The notes beneath the pieces were generated by a model. It made no database searches and was not told the DNA's origin. It worked only from the letters and a program-made list of their open reading frames with translations. 55,861 nt of DNA from Bacteroidia bacterium (GTDB lineage Bacteria; Bacteroidota; Bacteroidia; Bacteroidales; UBA932), in assembly GCA_021153285.1 (NCBI GenBank), contig JAGKTT010000008.1, positions 1 to 55,861 on the forward strand. The letters run 5' to 3'. The position numbers and the translations under genes were made by a program. Shown here one piece after another: positions 24,124 to 32,290 of the stretch. The number at the start of each line of letters is the position of its first letter. Positions within the stretch are counted from its first letter, which is position 1.

Positions 24124-24951
24124 ATGGATCCAAGAGTAGAAAAGATTATGATAGCCGCTGAGTATATTGCGGCGAAGCTGGACGGAAGAAAACCATTTGC
24201 CGGTATTGTTCTTGGCAGCGGGCTTGGAAAACTTGCAGATAAGATAGAGAATCCGACAGTGATTCCATATAAGGAAATTCCGGGCTTTCCGGTTTCTACG
24301 GCTGTAGGTCATAAGGGCAATTTCATTGCTGGTGAACTTGGTGGCAAGTTTGTAGTGGCAATGCAGGGGCGTTTCCATTACTATGAAGGCTATCCGATGG
24401 AATTAGTGACCCTTCCGATAAGGGTTATGAAAGTTCTCGGCATCCAGTATCTTTTTGTTTCAAATGCAGCTGGAGGAGTCAACTATGATTTCAAGGTCGG
24501 TGATCTGATGGTGATAACAGACCATATCAATCATCTTCCTAATCCTCTGGTGGGACCTAATATGGAAGAATTCGGACCGCGTTTTCCGGATATGACCCGT
24601 CCATATGACAAGAATCTGAGAATGAGAGCATTCGAGCTGGCTGCCGGACTCGGTTACGAACTCAAGAGCGGTGTGTATTTTGCCGGTACAGGTCCTTCAT
24701 ACGAAACTCCGGCAGAGTATAAATATTTCCGTCTTATCGGTGCAGATGCCGTAGGAATGTCCACAATTCCTGAAGTTATCGTGGCACGCCATTCCGATAT
24801 CCCTGTTTTCGGTATGTCGGTAATCACAAATGAGGCTCACGACGATTATGCCGAGGACTATGTGAACGATGCCGATGATGTCGTTGTAGCAGCCAATGCT
24901 GCCGCCGACAAGATGACCGTCCTCTTTACGAGAATCATCGAGTCATTATAG
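24124..24951 (+). CDS. punA: Purine nucleoside phosphorylase (class I)
   Basis: This trimeric-type enzyme splits purine nucleosides with phosphate. GIVLGSGLGKLADKI near residue 27 is the phosphate loop, PGFPVSTAVGHKGN and MQGRFHYYEGY follow, and the base-binding FAGTGPSYETPAEYKYF and GMSVITNEAHD segments are complete. A start at 24124 (MDPRVEKIM) gives 275 residues, the family norm; upstream ATGs at 24076 and 24082 add 14-16 residues. The gene follows the deaminase-like gene closely, suggesting one transcript. A large inverted repeat lies right after its stop. Confidence 0.93.
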   Translation: MDPRVEKIMIAAEYIAAKLDGRKPFAGIVLGSGLGKLADKIENPTVIPYKEIPGFPVSTAVGHKGNFIAGELGGKFVVAMQGRFHYYEGYPMELVTLPIRVMKVLGIQYLFVSNAAGGVNYDFKVGDLMVITDHINHLPNPLVGPNMEEFGPRFPDMTRPYDKNLRMRAFELAAGLGYELKSGVYFAGTGPSYETPAEYKYFRLIGADAVGMSTIPEVIVARHSDIPVFGMSVITNEAHDDYAEDYVNDADDVVVAANAAADKMTVLFTRIIESL

Positions 24952-24963
24952 ATTGTCGATTAG

Positions 24964-25040
24964 AGCACAAAAAAGGCCGTTTCTGTGCTTTCGAACCTGA
25001 TTTTACGTGTCGAAAGAATGGAAACGGCCTTTTTTGTGCT
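24964..25040. terminator. Composite inverted repeat between punA and nadE
   Basis: Two perfect 20-nt arms (24964-24983 and 25021-25040) share AAAAAAGGCCGTTTC and its complement. The 37-nt loop holds a second 7-bp pairing CTTTCGA/TCGAAAG (24988-24994 and 25010-25016). It reads as two face-to-face copies of the CGAAAGCAC repeat. It lies between convergent genes and likely terminates both. Confidence 0.8.
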
Positions 25041-25061
25041 TTTACCTGTGCTATGTCCGGT

Positions 25062-27059
25062 CTATGGATTTATGTCAGAGGCGAATAGAGTACTCCAGGC
25101 ATCGGATGGCATATCCCAGTCTCCGCGAGGGGAGAGACCGACAGAGCCGACCTTAGGGCCGTCCGGCATACAGGAGCGTTTGAACTGCTGGTTGAAGAAG
25201 CGGCGCACGAAAATCCTGAGCCACTTGAGGATGGTTTCGTCGTCGTATGAAGATATTCCTGTTTTGCCTTGCTCTTCAGAATTAAAGGCTTTTCGTGCGA
25301 GGAAGAAAATCTTGTCCGGGCTGTATCCGCAGCGGATGAAATTATAAATGAAGAAGTCGTGAAGTTCGTATGGTCCTACGAGATCTTCGGTAACCTGCTG
25401 GATTTCATCGTTTTCATTAGCTGGAAGAAGTTCAGGACTGATAGGAGTGTCCACTATGTCCAGAAGGATGTCCTTTATGCTTCTTCCATCCTTGCCGGCC
25501 ATACCTTCGAACCTGTTCTCTGCTGCCCATCTTACAAGGCTTTGTACCAATGTCTTAGGTACTCCGCCATTCACTCCATACATCGACATATGGTCGCCGT
25601 TGTATGTACACCAGCCAAGGGCGAGTTCCGAAAGGTCTCCCGTTCCGACGACTAGGCCTCCTGTCTGATTGGCGATGTCCATAAGTATCTGCGTCCTTTC
25701 GCGGGCCTGTGAGTTTTCATATGTTGCGTCACGAACCGAAGAGTCGTGTGAAATGTCCTTGAAATGCTGTTCGCAGGCCGCTGCTATGGAGATCTCGCGC
25801 ATATTCGTGCCGAGAGCTTCCATCAGGTCTGTTGCATTGTTCTTAGTGCGGGAAGTCGTGCCGAATCCCGGCATTGTCACGGTCACGATCCTCTCGTGTG
25901 ACCATCCGAGTCTGTCGAAGGCCAATGTCGTCACTATCAGTGCCAATGTGCTGTCAAGACCTCCTGAGATGCCGATTACTGCTGTCTGACAATTGATATG
26001 GCTCAATCTCTTTATGAGTCCGGCTACCTGGATCTCAATTATTTCCCTGCATCTGTAGTCCAGATCCTGAGCAGGAACAAAAGGATGCGGCTCGATATGT
26101 CTGTAGAGTTTTTTCTCAAAATCGGTTTCGGCTGTCTCTCCAAGGCTTCTTCTGTCATAAAGTCTGTAATATGAGGCTGCATTAGTGCCGTCAGGTGATA
26201 TTGCACAGAATAGTGCGGATTCCTTGCGGAGCTTTTCGATTCGTTCTATATCGATATCTGAGATTATCATTGAAGAGGAAGTCTGATATCTTTCGTTCTG
26301 GGCCAGCATACATCCGTTTTCCCAGATGGCTGCATATCCGGCATAGACATTGTCTCTGGTCGATTCACCAAAGCCCGCAGAAGCGTAAACATAGCCGCAA
26401 ATATTTTTTGCCGTATGCTCTCTCAGAAGCGCTGTTCTGTACTGCTCTCTCATCAGGATTTCCCTGTCCGCAGACAGATTCACGATGAAATGTGCACCCT
26501 GAAGTACGTGATATGCTGAAGGGGGAATTGGAGCCCAGATGTCATTGCCGAGTTCGATCGCAAATGTGGAATTTCCCAGTCCGAAGATCCGGTTGGGAGA
26601 TATATTGCACTTTTGTCCAGCATAGCGTATTGCTCCGTCATTCCTCACGTCTGTAGATAGAAAATCTGCTCCAGATGCAAAGTTGCGGCCTTCTTCTGCT
26701 GTGATATAAGTCTTTGGTACAATGCCCTTTATATTTCCGTTTCTGATTACCACTGCGCAGCTGTACAGACGGCATCTGTATGAAACCGGTGCTCCGACCA
26801 CTATGGTCAATGCCTTTCCACGACTGAATTCCACGATCTTTTTAACGCCATCTTCGGCTCCCTTTATAAGCAGGCTCTGTCCGAAAAGATCTCCGCAGGA
26901 ATATCCTGTAAGCGACAGCTCTGGAAAGGCGACAAGCGAAACTTCCTTTTCGAAAGCTTCGCCCAGGAGACGGCATATCTCCGTCACATTGTATGTCACA
27001 TCGGCGACTCTTACTGCTGGTACAGCCGCAGCTGTACGTATGAATCCGTAATTCTTCAT
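25062..27059 (-). CDS. nadE: NAD+ synthetase, glutaminase-synthetase fusion with lost nucleophile
   Basis: The 665-residue protein has an N-terminal nitrilase-type glutaminase domain (about 1-310) and a C-terminal ATP-dependent NAD+ synthetase domain with the pyrophosphate loop SGGLDS (365-370). In the glutaminase triad Glu47 (FPELSLTGY) and Lys116 (VPKTYI) are present. The segment normally reading E-[IL]-C-E-D-x-W-x-P-I-P-P-S reads ELGNDIWAPIPPS, so the nucleophile Cys is Gly171 (codon at 26547-26549) and the next Glu is Asn. The glutaminase is therefore probably inactive, with ammonia as the nitrogen donor. The reaction itself, deamido-NAD+ to NAD+, should be intact. Confidence 0.93.
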   Translation of the reverse strand: MKNYGFIRTAAAVPAVRVADVTYNVTEICRLLGEAFEKEVSLVAFPELSLTGYSCGDLFGQSLLIKGAEDGVKKIVEFSRGKALTIVVGAPVSYRCRLYSCAVVIRNGNIKGIVPKTYITAEEGRNFASGADFLSTDVRNDGAIRYAGQKCNISPNRIFGLGNSTFAIELGNDIWAPIPPSAYHVLQGAHFIVNLSADREILMREQYRTALLREHTAKNICGYVYASAGFGESTRDNVYAGYAAIWENGCMLAQNERYQTSSSMIISDIDIERIEKLRKESALFCAISPDGTNAASYYRLYDRRSLGETAETDFEKKLYRHIEPHPFVPAQDLDYRCREIIEIQVAGLIKRLSHINCQTAVIGISGGLDSTLALIVTTLAFDRLGWSHERIVTVTMPGFGTTSRTKNNATDLMEALGTNMREISIAAACEQHFKDISHDSSVRDATYENSQARERTQILMDIANQTGGLVVGTGDLSELALGWCTYNGDHMSMYGVNGGVPKTLVQSLVRWAAENRFEGMAGKDGRSIKDILLDIVDTPISPELLPANENDEIQQVTEDLVGPYELHDFFIYNFIRCGYSPDKIFFLARKAFNSEEQGKTGISSYDDETILKWLRIFVRRFFNQQFKRSCMPDGPKVGSVGLSPRGDWDMPSDAWSTLFASDINP

Positions 27060-27078
27060 TTATAGTGAGTTTATTTGC

Positions 27079-27086
27079 CAAATTTA
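27079..27086 (-). promoter_or_regulatory. -7 box for nadE
   Basis: On the minus strand TAAATTTG matches TAnnTTTG about 20 nt before the nadE ATG. No clean -33 TTTG at 19 nt. Confidence 0.5.
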
Positions 27087-27116
27087 ATCAAAAAATCTCT
27101 AACTTATCATTGAACC

Positions 27117-27148
27117 AATAAAAAAGGACAGCTGAATTTCAGCTGTCC
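27117..27148 (-). terminator. Terminator of the DUF3276 gene
   Basis: GGACAGCTGA (27126-27135) and TCAGCTGTCC (27139-27148) form a 10-bp stem followed on the minus strand by TTTTTTATTGG. Confidence 0.85.
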
Positions 27149-27157
27149 CAGTATCGT

Positions 27158-27490
27158 TTAAAGTTCTTCGAATTCCACATCTGTGAACTGCTCGTCAGAA
27201 CCATTGTCCTTCAGGCAGTTAGACTTGATATACTTGATCACTTCCTCAAGACCTTCGGTGAACTTTTCGAAGTCCTCCTTATAAAGGAAAATCTTGTGCT
27301 TGTCGTATGCAAAATGACCGTTATTATCTACCTTGCGCTTGCTTTCTGTGATCGTCAGATAATAATCGTTGCCTTTTGTAGCCTTGACGTCAAAGAAGTA
27401 TGTACGCTTTCCAGCTCTTACAGGTTTTGAGTAAATGTCCTCACCTGAACGCTCCTGAGCATTTGCTCCATCGTAATCCTCACTATACAT
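27158..27490 (-). CDS. DUF3276 / PUR-like nucleic-acid-binding protein
   Basis: This small cytosolic protein of 110 residues belongs to the DUF3276 family, a bacterial relative of PUR-alpha single-stranded nucleic-acid-binding domains, common in Bacteroidota and spirochaetes. The core GKRTYFFDVKATKGNDYYL and HKIFLYKEDFEKFTEGLEE form the beta-beta-beta-beta-alpha PUR repeat. The C-terminus is acidic (FTDVEFEEL). It is a single-gene unit divergent from nusB with its own promoter and terminator. Its exact role is unknown. Confidence 0.9.
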   Translation of the reverse strand: MYSEDYDGANAQERSGEDIYSKPVRAGKRTYFFDVKATKGNDYYLTITESKRKVDNNGHFAYDKHKIFLYKEDFEKFTEGLEEVIKYIKSNCLKDNGSDEQFTDVEFEEL

Positions 27491-27517
27491 AACAAATCTT
27501 TTTTAAGTAAATCTCTA

Positions 27518-27525
27518 CAAAGATA
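27518..27525 (-). promoter_or_regulatory. -7 box for the DUF3276 gene
   Basis: On the minus strand TATCTTTG matches TAnnTTTG, 27 nt before the ATG. Confidence 0.5.
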
Positions 27526-27547
27526 AGGTTTTTTCTGAAAATGGATG

Positions 27548-27555
27548 TATATTTG
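27548..27555 (+). promoter_or_regulatory. -7 box for the nusB operon
   Basis: TATATTTG matches TAnnTTTG, 21 nt before the nusB ATG at 27577. This places an in-frame ATG at 27541 upstream of the promoter and argues against it as the start. A TTTTTT run lies about 20 nt upstream as a weak -33 region. Confidence 0.55.
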
Positions 27556-27576
27556 CCTAAAATATTGAATAAAAAT

Positions 27577-28536
27577 ATGCTTAACAGAAGAATTTTGAGG
27601 ATCAAGGCCTTTAAGGTGCTCTACAGTGGCGTTCTTGCTGGCAATATGTCTATTTCACAGGCTGAATCACAGCTGGAAATGTCTTGCGAAGCGACCAGAG
27701 ACCTATATATATATATGCTCGGTATCGTTTCTCCTCTGACAAAGATAGCAAGAGACAGGATCGAGGCTGCAAAAGCGAAGTTCAATCCTACCGAGGAGGA
27801 GAAGAATCCTAATATGAAATTCGCTGAGAACGCGCTTGCTGCACTTCTTGATGCGGATCAGGATTTCCAGAAGGTTTTCAAGAAGAAGAAATTCGACTGG
27901 AGCCAGTATGATCTTCTACTCAAGAAGGTTATGACATCTGTTGCTTCAAAGGATTATTATGCCGAATATATGGCTTCTGAGCAGAGGTCACTTGCTGAAG
28001 ACTGCAAGCTCTTTACGAGGATTTATGAGGAGGAATTCGTTGATTGCGAAGAATTAGAGAAACTTCTTGAGGACAAGTCGCTTTATTGGAATGATGATCT
28101 GGCCTATTCGCTGACCTGGTGCTGCAAGACCTTGAAGAATCTTGCAAAGGGTGAGAACTGGAGCCTTATTCCATTGTATCAGAGCGAAATGCTCAAAGGT
28201 GATGGCGTGGAGAGTGATAAGTTCTTTGTAAGAAAGCTTCTTCAGGCATCTTTCGCAGGTTATGAGAAATATTCAGCTATGGTTGCTGAGGCTGTTACAG
28301 GCTGGGAGAAGGAGCGTCTTTTCTCGACTGATGTCGTATTGATCGCTATGGGACTTGCAGAGGCTGTTACTTTCCCTACTATTCCGGTGAAGGTGACTAT
28401 GAACGAATATGTGGAGATCTCCAAGTTCTACGGAACTCCTAAGAGCCGTTCGTTCGTTAACGGACTTCTTGACAAGCTCGTCCAGCAGCTTGCGAATGAA
28501 GGACAGATCAGCAAGGAAGGCAAAGGCCTTCTTTAA
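27577..28536 (+). CDS. nusB: Transcription antitermination factor NusB (long Bacteroidota form)
   Basis: NusB joins NusA/E/G on boxA RNA to prevent early termination of rRNA transcription. The start MLNRRILRIKAFKVLYS is the family N-terminus, and the helical NusB core continues to KSRSFVNGLLDKLV, the typical end. At 319 residues it is much longer than the roughly 140 residues of E. coli NusB, with a charged helical insert (about residues 60-170), as is usual in this phylum. It heads a plus-strand run nusB-yajC-ybbR-coaE-DUF5606-rimO-lipoprotein (27577-33220). Confidence 0.92.
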   Translation: MLNRRILRIKAFKVLYSGVLAGNMSISQAESQLEMSCEATRDLYIYMLGIVSPLTKIARDRIEAAKAKFNPTEEEKNPNMKFAENALAALLDADQDFQKVFKKKKFDWSQYDLLLKKVMTSVASKDYYAEYMASEQRSLAEDCKLFTRIYEEEFVDCEELEKLLEDKSLYWNDDLAYSLTWCCKTLKNLAKGENWSLIPLYQSEMLKGDGVESDKFFVRKLLQASFAGYEKYSAMVAEAVTGWEKERLFSTDVVLIAMGLAEAVTFPTIPVKVTMNEYVEISKFYGTPKSRSFVNGLLDKLVQQLANEGQISKEGKGLL

Positions 28537-28566
28537 AGTGAATGATAAATCAATAATTAAATAGAA

Positions 28567-28878
28567 ATGAATATGTTTACAATTTTACAGGCGGCTCAGC
28601 CTGCACAGGGCGGTGGAGCGATGATGTGGGTTATGATGGCCCTTATTTTCGTAGTGATGTGGTTCTTTATGATCCGTCCGCAGAGAAAGCAGCAGAAGGA
28701 GCTTCAGGCTTTCCGTGACGGTCTGAAGAAGGGTGACAAGGTGGTTACCATCGGTGGTATTTATGGAACTGTATGCGAGATCAAGGATACTACTGTCCTC
28801 ATCGAGGTGGACAACAATGTGAAGATCCGCGTGAGCAAGCAGGCTCTTGTAAAGGATTTTTCTGATCCGCAGCAGTAG
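28567..28878 (+). CDS. yajC: Preprotein translocase accessory subunit YajC
   Basis: This single-span inner-membrane protein associates with SecDF at the Sec translocon. After a short start (MNMFTILQAAQPAQ) a strong helix (residues about 18-37: MMWVMMALIFVVMWFFMIRP) is followed by the conserved cytosolic PQRKQQKELQAF and the KKGDKVVTIGGIYGTV beta domain. 103 residues is normal. It is 30 nt after nusB. Confidence 0.95.
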   Translation: MNMFTILQAAQPAQGGGAMMWVMMALIFVVMWFFMIRPQRKQQKELQAFRDGLKKGDKVVTIGGIYGTVCEIKDTTVLIEVDNNVKIRVSKQALVKDFSDPQQ

Positions 28879-28898
28879 AATATCACTTCTATCAGGTG

Positions 28899-29870
28899 AT
28901 GAAAAGGCTATACGACAGGCTTTTGAAGTCTTTGAATATCAGCGGGAGAGATCTTGCAGTTTTTCTGCTTGCTCTCCTGTTGGCATTTAGTATATGGCTT
29001 ATTCATAACCTGGGACTCAAGTATAATGACTACCTGACAGCATCCGTCAAGGCAGAGTGTAATATCGAAGGTCATACCAATATATCCCTCAATACAAGTG
29101 ATGTGATAGCAAGATGCCGGGCTACAGGTTATAAGGCTATTATGTCTGATATAAAGGCTCGTAGAAGACCTGTAACAGTGACATTCAATCCTTCTGTGAT
29201 GCGTCATAAGGAAGGTGATCTGTTCTATGTACTGGCGGCGGATCTGACAGAATATACGCACCTGATCTATGGGGATGGTGTGACATTGGAATATTTCGTG
29301 TCAGATTCTGTGTTTTTCCGTTTTCCTGAAGTCGACCATAAGAAAGTGCCGGTGGATCCGGTCTATTCCATAACCTATATGCCTCAGCATATGAACAAAG
29401 GAGAACTGGAGATAATTCCTGACTCGGTTACGTTGTATGGCCAGGCAAGGATTCTGGAGACTATAGACAAGGTTCTCACTGAGCCTATAAAGCATTCAAA
29501 TCTTTCTTCCGATATCCAGGGAGTTGTACATCTTGAAAAGATGAAGGATGTAAGAATGTCTGTGTCCGAAGTCCATTATCTTCAGAATGTAAGCCGCTTT
29601 GTGGAGATGAAGTTGACATTGCCGGTTACTGCTGAAAATGTACCGTCCGACAAAAAACTCGTTCCTTTCCCTTCCAAGGCTGATGTGGTCCTGAGACTTT
29701 CATTCCCATTGGAGAGTCAGCCGGAAGAGCTTGAACTGAAAGTGGACTATAATGACTTCATTTCATCGTTGAGCGGAATGGCTCCTCTGTTGCTTTCGGG
29801 TGAGACAAAAGGTCTCATTTCATATGAGACAGATCCGGTCGCAGTAAATTGTGTACTGGAGGATAAGTGA
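28899..29870 (+). CDS. YbbR-domain membrane protein
   Basis: The 323-residue protein has one N-terminal transmembrane helix (about residues 18-36) and an extracytoplasmic remainder with YbbR-like beta repeats (for example VPVDPVYSITYMPQHM and IIPDSVTLYGQARILE). In Firmicutes YbbR (CdaR) regulates c-di-AMP cyclase; no such partner is seen here. ATG at 28899 is used; a GTG one codon earlier is possible. The stop TGA overlaps the coaE ATG by one base, so the two are coupled. Confidence 0.87.
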   Translation: MKRLYDRLLKSLNISGRDLAVFLLALLLAFSIWLIHNLGLKYNDYLTASVKAECNIEGHTNISLNTSDVIARCRATGYKAIMSDIKARRRPVTVTFNPSVMRHKEGDLFYVLAADLTEYTHLIYGDGVTLEYFVSDSVFFRFPEVDHKKVPVDPVYSITYMPQHMNKGELEIIPDSVTLYGQARILETIDKVLTEPIKHSNLSSDIQGVVHLEKMKDVRMSVSEVHYLQNVSRFVEMKLTLPVTAENVPSDKKLVPFPSKADVVLRLSFPLESQPEELELKVDYNDFISSLSGMAPLLLSGETKGLISYETDPVAVNCVLEDK

Positions 29871-30496
29871 TGAAGATTCTGGTGATAACCGGCGGCATCG
29901 GCAGCGGGAAGTCCGAGGTCTGCAGGATATTGGCGCAAAAAGGATTGACTGTTCAATACAATGCTGATGCGAAGGTAAAGGAATTGTATGATACCGTCCC
30001 GGGCCTCTTGGAGTCGATTGAAGACAGACTTGGATGCTGTCTGCGTGATGAAGCCGGAAAATTTGTACCGCGATGTCTTGCACAGAGGATATTCGTTGAC
30101 AGGCAGGCACTTGAAACGGTGGAATCACTTGTATTCCCGGCTTTGATGGAAGATTTTCTGGCTTTTGCCGGAAACAGTGGGAGTCCGTTCGTTGTCTTTG
30201 AATCGGCGACAATACTTGAAAAGCCGCAGTTCGATGGCTTTGGAGACAAGGTAATTCTGGTGGATGCTCCGGTGTCGATGAGGATGGAACGTGCATATAG
30301 ACGTGATGGAGCTGACAGGGAGGCGGTAAAAGCGAGGATGGCCAATCAGAAAAAGATGAACGCTCTTTCGGAAGGAGCAACAGACCCGAGGATAGATGCT
30401 GTGATCGTGAATGACGGGTCAATAGCTATACTTGAGCAAAAAATAGAAATAATAATGTCTGATCTCTTCGGAGACTGGCGCAAAGATATAGTTTAA
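29870..30496 (+). CDS. coaE: Dephospho-CoA kinase
   Basis: CoaE phosphorylates dephospho-CoA in the last step of coenzyme A synthesis. MKILVITGGIGSGKSEVCRI carries the P-loop (residues about 8-16), the CoA domain includes FVPRCLAQRIFVDRQALETV, and VNDGSIAILEQKIE is the usual C-terminal block. 208 residues is normal. The gene is coupled to ybbR by a TGATG overlap. CoA supply fits the Kor complex elsewhere in the window. Confidence 0.95.
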   Translation: MKILVITGGIGSGKSEVCRILAQKGLTVQYNADAKVKELYDTVPGLLESIEDRLGCCLRDEAGKFVPRCLAQRIFVDRQALETVESLVFPALMEDFLAFAGNSGSPFVVFESATILEKPQFDGFGDKVILVDAPVSMRMERAYRRDGADREAVKARMANQKKMNALSEGATDPRIDAVIVNDGSIAILEQKIEIIMSDLFGDWRKDIV

Positions 30497-30516
30497 TAAG
30501 AATCAATTAATTAAAA

Positions 30517-30954
30517 ATGAAAACAGATCTTACAAAGATTCTGGCGATTTCAGGCCAGAGCGGATTGTTCCTTTATATTTCAGCTACCCGTACAGGTGCA
30601 GTGGTAGAGGCTCTTGCAGACAAGAAGAGAAGCGCAGTGTCAGCTACAAGCAAGATCACTTCACTCGCTGATATCTCTATCTATACTGATGACGAGGAGG
30701 TCAAGCTTCAGCAGGTATTCCTCAATATGAAGGAGGTACTCGGTGAGGACAATGCTCCTTCTGCAAAGTCAAAGCCAGAGGAACTCAAGGCTCTTTTCGA
30801 AAAGGCTCTTCCGGACTACGACCGCGACCGTTTCTATGTTTCTCATATGAAGAAGGTTGTAGAGTGGTACAATGCTCTGAAGAACTACGCTTCTCTTGAT
30901 TTCGTTAACCCTGAGGAGGAGGCTGAGGAGACTGAAGCAGCTGATCAGGAATAA
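30517..30954 (+). CDS. DUF5606-family protein
   Basis: This 145-residue cytosolic protein of unknown function is conserved in Bacteroidota. Recognisable parts are LTKILAISGQSGLFLYIS (residues 4-21), ADISIYTDDEEVKLQQVF and the C-terminal YDRDRFYVSHMKKVVEWY, then an acidic tail (EEEAEETEAADQE). The strong codon bias and its place between coaE and rimO suggest a house-keeping role, but no function is known to me. Confidence 0.85.
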   Translation: MKTDLTKILAISGQSGLFLYISATRTGAVVEALADKKRSAVSATSKITSLADISIYTDDEEVKLQQVFLNMKEVLGEDNAPSAKSKPEELKALFEKALPDYDRDRFYVSHMKKVVEWYNALKNYASLDFVNPEEEAEETEAADQE

Positions 30955-30957
30955 TCT

Positions 30958-32286
30958 ATGATTGATACCAGAAAGAAATTACAGACCCTTACCTTGGGCT
31001 GTTCGAAGAACAAGGTAGATACAGAACATATCCTTTCCCAGGTGGAGGATCTCTATGAGATCATTCCCGAGGGAGAGGATATTCCTGTTGATGTACTGCT
31101 GATCAATACCTGCGGGTTTATAGGTGATGCGAAGGAAGAATCTGTTCAAGCAGTGCTTGAAGCGGTCGATAGAAAGAGCAGGGGAGAAGTGGGTAAAGTC
31201 GTGGTATTTGGCTGTCTGTCACAGCGTTATGCCTCGGAGATGCCTCAGCTTATTCCTGAAGTGGATGCCTGGTTCGGTGCCAGAGACTTTGAGCCTGTTA
31301 TAAAGGAACTCGGAGGATTGCCTGATCCTGCAAAGGCTTCTTCAAGATATCTGACCACTCCTTCACACTATGCCTATCTGAAGATATCAGAAGGCTGTGA
31401 CCGCAGATGTTCGTATTGCGCCATCCCATTCATACGTGGAGCACATAAGTCCGTTCCGATGGAGATTCTTGTGGAGGAAGCAGAAAAATTGGCACAAAAC
31501 GGTGTGCGTGAATTGATAATCATTGCCCAGGATACGACATATTATGGTCTGGACCTTTATCGTCGTCGTGCTTTGGCGGAACTTCTGCAGAAACTCTCGG
31601 AAGTGGAAGGAATCGAGTGGATCAGAATACATTATTCCTATCCTGCAGCATTCCCTGAAGATGTTCTGGACCAGATGGCGAATAATCCGAAGGTCTGCCG
31701 TTATATGGATATTCCTCTCCAGCATATTGCTGACAAGGTATTGGACAATATGCACCGCAATGTAGATGGAGCCTGGACCCGCGAACTTATCCGCAAGATG
31801 CGTGAGAAAGTTCCGGGAGTAGTACTCAGGACCACTATGATTGTAGGACATCCGGGAGAAGGCAAGAGGGCCTTTGCTGAGCTTCTTGACTTTGTTAAGG
31901 AAGCGCGTTTCGAAAGACTGGGAGCATTCAAATACTCAGAAGAAGAGGGTACTTACGGAGCCGATAATTTCAAGGATACTATCTCAAAACGTGTGAAGCA
32001 GGAAAGACTTGACGAACTTATGACACTTCAGAGCGAGATTTCTATGGCCTTCAATCAGTCACGTGTCGGCTCTGAGATCGATGTCATAGTCGATGATTTC
32101 GTAGATGGCGTCTTCGTATGTCGAAGTGAGTTTGAGAGCCCGGAGGTGGATGGCGAGATTCTTGTGAAATACGATTCTTCGTTATTCTCAGATGTCGATC
32201 CGTATTCTTTGATCGGTGACTTCATCAAAGTCAAGGTCGTCGGAGCTGATGAATATGACCTTATTGCAGAACCAATAGAGATTTAG
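30958..32286 (+). CDS. rimO: Ribosomal protein S12 methylthiotransferase RimO
   Basis: RimO is a radical SAM enzyme that adds a methylthio group to an aspartate of ribosomal protein S12. The N-terminal UPF0004 domain shows LTLGCSKNKVDTEH (residues about 12-25) and other Cys ligands of the auxiliary cluster; the radical SAM cluster is CDRRCSYC near residue 148; the last roughly 65 residues are the TRAM domain. SKNKVD distinguishes RimO from MiaB. 442 residues is normal. It starts three bases after the DUF5606 stop. Confidence 0.95.
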   Translation: MIDTRKKLQTLTLGCSKNKVDTEHILSQVEDLYEIIPEGEDIPVDVLLINTCGFIGDAKEESVQAVLEAVDRKSRGEVGKVVVFGCLSQRYASEMPQLIPEVDAWFGARDFEPVIKELGGLPDPAKASSRYLTTPSHYAYLKISEGCDRRCSYCAIPFIRGAHKSVPMEILVEEAEKLAQNGVRELIIIAQDTTYYGLDLYRRRALAELLQKLSEVEGIEWIRIHYSYPAAFPEDVLDQMANNPKVCRYMDIPLQHIADKVLDNMHRNVDGAWTRELIRKMREKVPGVVLRTTMIVGHPGEGKRAFAELLDFVKEARFERLGAFKYSEEEGTYGADNFKDTISKRVKQERLDELMTLQSEISMAFNQSRVGSEIDVIVDDFVDGVFVCRSEFESPEVDGEILVKYDSSLFSDVDPYSLIGDFIKVKVVGADEYDLIAEPIEI

Positions 32287-32290
32287 AACA

